A DNA stretch of 41,271 nucleotides, from positions 1,972 to 43,242 of the forward strand of contig JAAAJB010000292.1 in assembly GCA_016098155.1 (NCBI GenBank), given 5' to 3'. This document shows, piece by piece, positions 10,144-18,834 of the stretch. Made by a program: the position numbers and the translations under genes. Position 1 is the first letter of the stretch; each line of letters opens with the position of its first letter. The notes beneath the pieces were generated by a model. The model made no database searches. It saw nothing but the letters and a program-made list of their open reading frames with translations, and was not told the origin of the DNA. Origin of the DNA: Actinomortierella ambigua. Taxonomy: Eukaryota; Mortierellomycota; Mortierellomycetes; Mortierellales; Mortierellaceae.

Positions 10144-13100
10144 ATGTACAAGCGCAAGGCAGAGGCACCCATTGTTGGCGACAAGAGCGACCTCATGGAG
10201 ATCACCCCGCTGGGTGCGGGCAGTGAGGTCGGCCGATCGTGCCATGTGCTCACCTACAAGGGCAAGACTGTGCTGGTACATTACATGCTTTCGCAATCAT
10301 GCACGACTACAGGAGCAGGAGACAAAAGTGGACGAAGAGCAAACAAAGTAGCGAGCAGAATCACGGTAGTCATGAATAAAGCAAAGTCTATGGTTATTCA
10401 CCTTGCTTGGCCTCTTTCTCTCTTTTTTTTTCTCGCCTGGGTTCTTTTTCTTCTTCTTCACCCGCCTCTATTTGCATCCTTGGATGGCAATAGCTCGATT
10501 GTGGTATCCATCCCGGTCTGAGTGGCATGTCCCGACTCCCGTACTTTGACGAGGTTGATGCTTCGACCATCGACGTACTTTTGATCACTCAGTAAGTGCA
10601 TCTTTTGCAAGAAATAATAGACTGTCATTTTCAGAGGACCAAATGAACAGTGTATTCACCCTACTGTATTCATAGCTTCCACGTGGACCACTCTGCTGCT
10701 CTGCCATACTTTACAGAGACGGTAAGTTATAATGACGCCAATAAGCATAGCGGAGCAAAAAGAAAAAGGAACAGAAAAGACGTGAGCTAACTTTTCGAGT
10801 ATACGAACACCTTATCTCCGCCTGTGAATAGACAACCTTCAAAGGACGAGTATTCATGACCCACCCCACAAAGGCCATCTTCAAATGGCTACTGTCGGAT
10901 TATGTCAAAGTGAGGTAGGTGCTCGATTTGTGACAAAGGAGTGTCTTGAGGATGTGGTGGACGACAGAACAAACATCTCACTCTATCGCCTATATCACTA
11001 GCAATGTGAGCTCTAATGATGCGCTTTACGACGACGCGCAGCTGTCCTCCTGCTATGAAAAGATTGAGGCCATCGACTACCATCAAGAGATTAACGTAGA
11101 CGGTATCAAGTTTACAGCCTACAACGCTGGCCATGTGCTCGGTGCAGCCATGTTCTTGATCGAGATTGCCGGTATCAAGGTAACCATTTGACCTGTTCTA
11201 CCGCTGGCTCTGTTGTGAAAGATATCACGTTCTAATGCATGTCGAGGGTGGGTCCCATGTTTCTTGCTTCTTGCTACGTTTGATTAGATTCTGTACACAG
11301 GCGACTACTCTAGAGAGGAAGATCGTCATTTGATGGCGGCCGAGAAGCCGCCCAACGTGCAACCGGACGTCCTGATCTGCGAGTCGACCTATGGTGTGTT
11401 GAGTCATGAGCCACGCCTGGACCGCGAGCGTCGATTTACAAGCACTGTCCACGACATTGTGCAACGAGGAGGACGCTGTCTGCTGCCGGTTTTTGCGCTA
11501 GGACAGGCCCAGGAACTGCTGTTGATGCTGGACGAGTACTGGGCGGCGCATCCAGAGCTCGAGTCAATCCCGGTCTACTATGCGTCGTCTTTGGCCAAGA
11601 AGTGCATGACGGTGTACCAAACATATATCAACATGATGAATGCCAAGATCCGCAAGCAATTTGCAGTGTCCAATCCGTTTGTCTTTAAGCATATTTCACA
11701 TCTCAAGAACATGGACTCGTTTGATGACACGGGCCCTTGTGTCATGATGGCCAGTCCGGGCATGTTGCAGAACGGTCTTTCGCGTGAGCTGTTTGAGCGT
11801 TGGTGCACGGACAAGAAGAATGGACTCATTATTACGGGATATTCCGTCGAGAACACTCTGGCCAAGGATGTGATGAACGAGCCTGAGGAGATTACGACCA
11901 TGAGTGGCCAGAAACTTAAGCTCAAGATGACGGTCGATTCGGTCTCGTTTTCGGCACACGTCGACTACACACAGAACAGTGCTTTCATTGACGAAGTCAA
12001 GGCCCCGCACCTGGTATTATGACTATGATTAATCGCGTTACAGAAAATGGTGTGGTTGCTGTATAGTGTATGCATGCCTAAGGCGTTTCTGCTCTAACCT
12101 CTTTTATTTTTTGGAAACTGAACTTTGTTTCTAGGTCCTTGTTCACGGAGAGACAAATGCAATGGGTCGTTTGAAGAGTGCACTGATGAGCAAGTACCAT
12201 GAGCGAGACGAGACTATCCATATTTACACTCCCAGGAATGCAGAGACCGTTAAGCTCTACTTCAGAGGAGAAAAATTGGCCAAGGTAGGACCGAGCGGAA
12301 ATATCAATGGCAAAAAAGCTCTGATCGTAGGATGACAAAAAGTGATGAAAATACGGACGCTAATCAAACAACATGGTTCTGGTTTTCACGCTAGATCATC
12401 GGCCATATGGCATCTTCGTTCCCTGAGGAGAGCAAGCTGGTTTCTGGTGTGCTTGTTGTCAAGGACTTTCAATACACCATCATGGATACAAATGACCTGG
12501 AAGAGTTTGTGGGCCTTCAGACAACATCGGTGGTTCAGCGCCAAATGGTCCCGTACCATGCCTCATTTTCGCTGCTCAAGTACCATCTCCAGCAAATGTT
12601 TGGCAAGCTTATTGAGCTCGAACGTGATGAGACGAAGCGAGAAGCCGTCCGGGTAATTGTTGAGCCACTTTTTTTTTCCCCTCTTGATCCACTGGAGAGA
12701 ACGTGTACAATGACTTTTTTCTCCATACCCTTGCGGCTCATCCATAGCTAACTCGACGATTGCTACCCTATTAGGTTTTTGACACAGTGGATGTGAAGGA
12801 ATACACTGCCAACCAGGTGTTACTCGAATGGACTGGCAACTCTGTGAACGACATGGTGGCAGACTCGGTGCTAGCTGTGATTCTCAACATTGAAGGTAGC
12901 CCGGCGTCAGTCAAGCTGGCCAGATCAGAACACAAACACAGTCATTCGCATGCCCACAGTCATGAGTCCAAGATGACCAAGGAGGAGGTGGTGGGAGAGA
13001 GTTCCTCTACCTCGTCCTCCTCATTGGAGGTTGGCAAGAACACCAAGGACTCCATGGTAGCAGCAGGAGCCGTGGAAAGCGAGCAGCGTATGAACGTCAA

Positions 13101-13314
13101 AGATGACTTTCACGACCTGTGTCTGTTCTTTGAAAGCCAGTTTGGGCCGGAGAACATGGCGCGCGACGACAAGACAAGGACGATCAAGATCACGTTGGAT
13201 GGTATGGAGGCTGTGGTTGACTGCTTGAACTTTACAGTCAAGTGTGAGGCAGATGCACTGCGACACCGTGCACAGAACGTCCTTGAGCGCGCCGTGCGGA
13301 CGTGCATGCTGTAG
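10144..13314 (+). CDS. YSH1: Ysh1/CPSF73 pre-mRNA 3'-end processing endonuclease
   Basis: Nine exons: 10144-10275, 10494-10591, 10676-10721, 10832-10914, 11002-11179, 11288-12013, 12135-12284, 12395-12652 and 12775-13314, giving 736 aa (human CPSF73 684, yeast Ysh1 779). It is the zinc-dependent nuclease that cuts pre-mRNA before polyadenylation, within the cleavage and polyadenylation factor. The metallo-beta-lactamase motif HFHVDH is at 77-82, with its first His split by an intron. GHVLGA (about 163), [12 protein letters not shown], the beta-CASP region with [16 protein letters not shown] and [16 protein letters not shown] (His about 403) and VLVHGE follow, so the active site is complete. 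A CPSF73-100_C-type C-terminal domain ends the protein. Odd: a His-rich insert [11 protein letters not shown] at about 610-620 in a disordered Ser/Glu-rich stretch of that C-terminal part. Confidence 0.95.
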
Positions 13315-13357
13315 ATGAAAGAAAAGGAAGGGAGGAAAGAAAGAAAGATAGAGATAT

Positions 13358-13363
13358 AATAAA
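13358..13363 (+). promoter_or_regulatory. polyadenylation signal AATAAA of YSH1
   Basis: Canonical AATAAA 44 nt after the YSH1 stop codon. Supported by motif and position only. Confidence 0.5.
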
Positions 13364-13559
13364 AAGACGCATATGTATATTGAAGACGGAGATCTCACGA
13401 AAGGGAGAGATCCCTTTTCACATGAAATTCTGACCCAATGGCGTCGGCCTCCGAAAAAGTGCTGGAGACTCTCACTCTCTCTTCCTTCTCCCCTTTTTTT
13501 CTACAATCCAAATCTCCTTCTTTTTCTCCATTCTTTTTTATTCCGCCCCATCAGCAACC

Positions 13560-15304
13560 ATGGCAGCACCATCAAAACATGAGAATGAGGCCTCAGAGGT
13601 CCACAAACCTGTCGTCAAGGACTCATCCGCCATTCTAGCTCTGGGCAAGCTCTTTCCCCAGAGCAAGACCCTTGACCATGCTGTCCGCTTCCTCAGCCAA
13701 GTCCGCGGCACCGACAAGTTTCTGATGGTAACCCGCGGAGCAACATTTCCCCTCCCTAACCTGTCAGCCATCTCGTTGACCTCCAAGTTCATTCAGTGCA
13801 GACACGCCTTGACGGCTCGAAAGGACATCGGCACCAATTCGGCTTTGGGAGTGACACTGGACAGTCTTTGCTACTTTGACTCAAAGCTCCTGCTCCTCCT
13901 AGGGGAAAGAGAGGCTGGCTGACCCCATTGTCGGAAGGCTATACCTCTGGTTCTCGCCTCCTTCGTGGATCGGCAGACTTGGGAAGGATCATTACGAGAC
14001 TGCAGGTGATTTTTGCTTCGTGCCTGGCTCTGAGAGCCACACCGGGCAAAGTAATGATCCGGCCCGGGGGAACCGACAGTAGCATGCAACTCTTTTTCAG
14101 CTCTTCATCGATTTGAGTGTGGCCACCTGTCTCTCTCGCCCTATCTCTCCTCCTCTCCCTTCACATCTTTCTGCGCCTTGTTCGCTCACCTCTTTGACGT
14201 TGTGGAGGATTATACTACCACAAAAGAAGGTCTGAGGAAGTTAGTCCTGTGGACGCTGTTAAAGTTGCGGGCAATTAGGCGAGTTTGGTGGGGAAAGTCT
14301 TTTGTGACCTCCACCCTCCACAAAGCTCAATGGCGTATCTACCGCCGTGATCACCCGAACCCCTGCGCCCCCACTATCTTTCATTCTTCCCACACTCAGG
14401 CCACCAGAGACACTGTCATAGGCTACCTCCTCCGAAGACTAGAAGCCCCAGTTCTGAAACGAGCAACAGAGACTTACCTTTTTTTTTCTTGCTTTCCTCA
14501 GGTTATTCAATATTTCTCAAAGATCTTTATCTGGTGGTACGTGAAGCGTGGACGTGAATCGACTGCCCAGCGCGTCAGAAATCTGGCTGGCCCCATCTCG
14601 GACTTCCGTATTCTCCTCCGTTACTATGGTAAAGATCAAAACCGAAAAAAAAATACGAATGAAGCACGCGATGTCGCGTCATTTTTCCAAGTCTGTGTGG
14701 GTGATATTGACAAAATCTCATCATCTCTGATCTCCTCATCTCTTTGAATCTCTTAAAAACAATAGGCCTGCTGCCCTTGGTCCAGTGGATGCAATATGTC
14801 GACAGCAACCCCTCGCCGAGCCCACTGCTGTTGTTCTTGGACCGCCTGCAAAACATTTGCAATTTGATCTACTACCCACTGGAGCACATCTACTGGTTGG
14901 GAGCGCACGAGGTGATCCCAATTTCGATGAAGAAGACGAATGCGATTGCCATTTGGTCGTGCCGATTCTGGGCGGCGTATGTGCTTCTGCAGTTTGTGCA
15001 TCTTGGCGAGGAGTACCGTCTGTACAAGCAACGCCTGACTGGACTGCAGGCACAGATCAAGGAAGCAGATGCCCAGGCACGTGCCTCAGGCGCGCCCGTC
15101 GATAAGACGGTGTACAAGACAGAGATGGCGGCGCTGAAGGCGGAGAAGAAGGGTATTCTGATCAACACGATCATCAACACCGGCTACATGCCGCTCACCG
15201 TGCACTGGAGTTTGGAGAACAGCACCTTCCCCGATGTTGGCGTCGGTATCTTTGGTGGCATTGCGGCGGTGGCCCAGTTTTATGTTGCATGGAAGTCGAC
15301 ATAA
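13560..15304 (+). CDS. PEX11: Pex11-type peroxisomal membrane protein
   Basis: Three exons, 13560-13727, 14502-14628 and 14766-15304, give 277 aa. Pex11 proteins bend and elongate the peroxisome membrane and control peroxisome number. The N-terminal helical region is LDHAVRFLSQVRGTDKFLM joined to VIQYFSKIFIWWYVKRG, the usual amphipathic segment, here broken exactly between M and V by an unusually long 774-bp intron. Then come a mid-region LLPLVQWMQYVDSNPSPSP, YYPLEHIYWLGAHEVIP, a membrane-like WAAYVLLQFVHL, a charged loop KQRLTGLQAQIKEADAQARA, and a C-terminal hydrophobic hairpin end GVGIFGGIAAVAQFYVAWKS. That C-terminus matches the GxxG glycine-rich end of Pex11/Pex11C. ATG at 13560 sits in a good context (accATGG). 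The upstream leader is CT-rich. Confidence 0.85.
13927..14080 (+). other. foldable element in PEX11 intron 1 (candidate structured RNA)
   Basis: Nested inverted repeats are directly visible. An outer stem pairs ATTGTCGG (13927-13934) with CCGACAGT (14073-14080), including one G-U pair. An inner perfect 10-bp stem pairs GGATCATTAC (13986-13995) with GTAATGATCC (14051-14060). Inside it a hairpin TGGCTC/GAGCCA with a 3-nt loop lies at 14025-14039. A weaker AAGG/CCTT hairpin may lie at 13935-13963. The intron is much longer than its neighbours. This could be an intron-encoded non-coding RNA, a splicing-bridging fold, or the remains of a small inverted-repeat element. No C/D or H/ACA box pattern was clear. 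Confidence 0.35.
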
Positions 15305-15475
15305 AGCCAAAGAAAAGAAACCTGGTGTGGAGCCTTTTGTTCAATACTCACTCCACCCTCTCCCCTTCCCCCCCCCCTACCTTCCAAGAGCCTTCCCATC
15401 TCCCACACTGGAGAGGACGGTGACGCTGTAACCGAACCCAGAACAGAAAAACAAAGAACCGATTGTAAATATTGT

Positions 15476-15481
15476 AATAAA
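15476..15481 (+). promoter_or_regulatory. polyadenylation signal AATAAA of PEX11
   Basis: Canonical AATAAA about 170 nt after the PEX11 stop and immediately before the convergent stop of the next gene. Confidence 0.45.
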
Positions 15482-15490
15482 ATGGGTTCA

Positions 15491-16318
15491 CTATATGTTT
15501 GACCCTACAAACTGTCGCATCAGGCGAACAGAATGGATGTAGGTGTAAAGATCAACTCCATCCATGTTCCTAACCATGCGAGCCTGCAATCGCCATGACG
15601 GCCGTTGCTGCTGGTGCTGGGTTGCTTCCCAACGAGCCTCGCCAGTAAACTCGTACGTGCTCTTGATCTGCAACTTCCATTCGTTTCCTAGGAGTTGGGT
15701 GTCGACCAGCAGCCGCGGCGGTGAGAGGGTAGCCTCCGCCGCGGGGACGCTTTTGTGCACGCCGATGTCCTTGCTGTTCTCCTCGTCATCGTCGCTGGTG
15801 AGGTCAATGGTCACTACTTGGTCTGATAATGGCTCGACGGTCTTGGCGGCTGGATCTAGTACAGGTCCAAGGGTGGCCAGCGCCTTCAAGGGGTCATAAC
15901 TTTCGAGACTATGTTGAGACAGGATGTCGAGAACAAAGTTGGAAGGTTACTCACTTTTCTGCAACATGCAGGGTAAAGGCTACCAAGAATGTTTTTTTTT
16001 TCTTCTTGCGTGCTCTCGAACTATGCCTGCTCACGCCACTTTTTTTTTTACACCATACCGTCCAAGTACCCTGAAAAGTCCACCTGAGATAAAATCAGAA
16101 ATGCCATGGTCCTCGATGGTGGGATCCCCTTGCAGACCAGGGTATTTGATCCGCAAATTCTGCTTCTCCCGCTGCCGTTGGAGTAGGTGGTCGTCATGGA
16201 GGGCCCTCAACCGCTCGGTGAGCTCCTGAACAAGCAATATCTCGGCATGTGGAACATCCATGGCATCTCTTCCGGTGTGTGGCGGTGAAAGACGAAAGTT
16301 GAAACTTGTCCCCCGCAT
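15491..16318 (-). CDS. unrecognised 225-aa protein with SUMO-interaction-like motif
   Basis: Two exons, 16318-16059 (donor GTATGG) and 15908-15491, join in phase to 225 aa; the junction reads FRVLGRLESYDPLKALATLGPV. I do not recognise the family. Residues about 25-55 form a charged helix with coiled-coil character (LLVQELTERLRALHDDHLLQ). GDPTIEDHGISDFISGGLF is a well-formed, probably folded stretch. At about 118-130 is VVTIDLTSDDDEE, the classic hydrophobic core plus acidic/Ser tail of a SUMO-interacting motif. A linker follows, then a C-terminal half with beta-strand character (LLGNEWKLQIKSTYEF) and a helix (VDLYTYIHSVRLMRQFV). No signal peptide or membrane segment is seen. A nuclear adaptor or SUMO-pathway client is a guess from the motif alone. 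It diverges from the RING/TRAF gene with only 101 bp between ATGs. Confidence 0.65.
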
Positions 16319-16419
16319 AAAACGTCCAAGTCACGTGAAGATTCCGCTTGCCAAAGGGCCAGGGTTCACCGTTCTATCCAGTCAAATAAACGAGACCACA
16401 TGCCAGCATTCATCCATTA
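16319..16419. promoter_or_regulatory. 101-bp divergent promoter with TCACGTGA palindrome
   Basis: The interval between two opposed start codons contains TCACGTGA at 16331-16338, an E-box-type palindrome bound by bHLH factors of the Cbf1/Pho4/USF/TFEB kind. It is 12 nt from the minus-strand ATG and 81 nt from the plus-strand ATG. No TATA box is evident. Regulation of either gene by this site is inference. Confidence 0.5.
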
Positions 16420-17256
16420 ATGTCATCCACCATTGCATCATCACCTACGAGGAAGAAGGACGACGCGTCGGCCAATGGGGTATCGAAACAGGACGAGCAG
16501 CCGCTTTATGACCCAAAGGCACTGCAATATGTCGAGCCAACACAGACCAGCTTGCAGTGTACTATCTGCTACGAGTACTTTACAGATCCCGTCAGCTCTC
16601 CCTGTGGGTACGGCAAACATAGAAAGAAAAAAAGGGGGGAAGAGGACTGAGAAGACCAGCTTCTATCACTCTTTCCCTAGGCTCGCAATGATCTCTTCTA
16701 TGCATCTTTCGTTGAGCTGCGTACTCAAACAACTCTCTCTCCTTAACCTCCCTTTACTGTCCTTTTTATAGGCATACATTCTGCCGCGACTGCATTCGAC
16801 AAGCACTGGAAGTGAATCCCGGATGTCCACTTTGTCGAACAGCGATTGACGTGCAGTCTTTGTACGAGGTGATTGCGTTGAGCCGCATCTGCGACGAATT
16901 GTTGGTGTTTTGTCCGCACAAGAGCCTTGGCTGCCCGCATACATGTCCACGGACATTGCTTGAGAAACATTTGAGAGACGAGTGCAACTACATCGGGACG
17001 AGATGCCGGATCGAGGAGTGTCGCAAGAAACTGCTCAAGAAGGATCTGTCGGAACATATGGAGACCTGTCCGTACAAGCGCGTCGATTGTCTGATGTGTC
17101 ATTCCAAAGTCCAACGATCTCAGCTCTCGGTAAGAGGGGGGGGCGATTGTGGGAGTGAGAGAAGAATTTTTAAAGGGAAAACAAAAGTAGAGCTATGAAG
17201 TGGCACCATTCACAGGATCTAACATGCTTACTACTACCATGCTCTTTATCCTCCTT

Positions 17257-17326
<70 letters not shown>

Positions 17327-18587
17327 TTTTAATTGTTTTGTATAGGAACATCACAAGACATGCCCGGCAGAGAGCGTCACTTGCCCACACTGCAGCACGA
17401 CACGGACGCGCCTTCGGCATCTGGAGCACATCGAGGCCTGTCCGCAACAAATCATTGGGTGCACGCATAGCGAGTTTGGGTGTCCATGGCAGGGGCCCCG
17501 GTTTGAGTTACAGGCGCTACATATCCCGCAATGCCCTTATGAGGCGATCCGAGGCTTTCTGGCGATGCACAAGACCAAGATGCAGTCGCTTGAGCAGGAG
17601 AACCAGCAACTGCGTTCACTGTTTTATGACCTGAGGCCTCAGTTCCAGCAGCTGCGGACCCAGGTCGGGGATCTAGCAGAATCGGTCCAACTTATGACGG
17701 GGCTGAGTCAAGAAGGAGGAGGAGGCACTGGAGGAGGAGGGAATACGATGGCATTTGGGTTCTCGGACACCACAAATACAACTGTCACTCGCCCTACCTA
17801 TTCAACACATGGACAATATCCACCACCACCACAACAGCAAAACCACCCACATTACAATCACGTTCTTGGTATGATCGATCCTCTGGAGCATAATTACCAC
17901 CATCCCCACCACCACCAAGCGTTGCTGGACAATGACTTTGGTACCGATTACTCGCATCAGATGTCGTCAAACATGGATCCGCTGCCACATCACCCACACC
18001 ATCACTACTATCCAACCAATGGCGGCGATGCGGACGAAATCATCGACCCACCGGATGGCGTTGATGGATCAGTCGCAGGAGGCACTGCTGGCGGTGTAGG
18101 TGGTGGAGGGGTAGGCGAAGGTGAACATGGAGGATCACTACAGCAGCAAATAAGAACAAGAGACATGCTCATCACGGAGAACGAGCGAATCCGATCAGAG
18201 ATGGAGACACTAACGGCGGCCTTGGCGTCGATGGAGCTGAAGCAAAACATGGCGATCATGACCGAGTCGATCCGGATGCAGGAGGAGATCCAGTCGCTAC
18301 GGGCGGTATGTCATGGGTTGCGAATGCAGATGCACTATTTGTTGTTGGAAAGACAGCAACAACATCAGCAAGGCGGACCACCACCACCGGCAGCTGGAGG
18401 TGGGGTAAATGGATCGCCCTCGAAAACAGGGGGTGGTGGTGGAAGTGGTGGTGGTGGAGGCAGTGGCGGTGGTGGAGGCGGAGGAGGTCAAGGACCGAAA
18501 GGGCCTGGTGGTCGGCCTCATACTGTGGGTCCTGGCATGCGGCAACCTTTTATGAATAGCATTGGACGACAAGATACCAAGCTCTAA
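16420..18587 (+). CDS. RING finger / TRAF-type zinc finger protein (probable E3 ubiquitin ligase)
   Basis: Three exons, 16420-16607, 16772-17129 and 17346-18587, give 595 aa. A C3HC4 RING (Cys47, 50, 62, His64, Cys67, 70, 81, 84; CTICYEYF...CGHTFCRDC...CPLCR) is completed across intron 1. TRAF-type zinc fingers follow at about 100-240: repeated Cys/His units such as CPHKSLGCPHTCPRTLLEKH, HMETCPYKRVDCLMCHSKV and HIEACPQQIIGCTHSEFGC. A coiled coil begins MHKTKMQSLEQENQQLRSLF, then a His/Pro/Gln-rich disordered region, a second long coiled coil (ENERIRSEMETLTAALASME to LRMQMHYLLLERQQQHQQ) and a Gly-rich tail. No C-terminal MATH domain is seen, so it is TRAF-like rather than a full TRAF. RING plus TRAF fingers normally mark an E3 ligase acting as an oligomer; the substrate is unknown. 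Confidence 0.85.
17261..17326 (+). repeat. (TC)28(AC)5 microsatellite in intron 2 of the RING/TRAF gene
   Basis: Uninterrupted TC dinucleotides from 17261 to 17316, then AC repeats to 17326, 19 nt before the acceptor of exon 3. The repeat effectively forms the polypyrimidine tract of that splice site. Confidence 0.95.
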
Positions 18588-18834
18588 TACCAGGAGGAGG
18601 TCTACGACAATTAAACACAAAATGAGTGAAAATTACTTGTATTTTTTTTTTGGCTACATGTATTTATAATCTTTTATCAGCTTCTGGACTGAAGTCAGGG
18701 TTATGAGAAACAAAAAATCATTATGAATATGAATGCTACGGTATGGGTGGAATGAAAATAGTGGTACAGTACGTATGAATTATAGGGATTAGGAATAACA
18801 GTGTGAATAATGAAATGAAAAAAAGCCTGACTAT
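18588..18834. other. convergent 3' flanks of the RING/TRAF and F-box genes
   Basis: 247 AT-rich bases between two opposed stop codons, with T-runs near 18641. No gene is seen. Confidence 0.4.

Noticed and set aside
14178..14747. 189-codon open frame through PEX11 intron 1 and exon 2
   Set aside because: It reads in frame into exon 2 and then into intron 2, but its upstream part has no Pex11 similarity. Splicing from 13727 to 14502 restores the family sequence.
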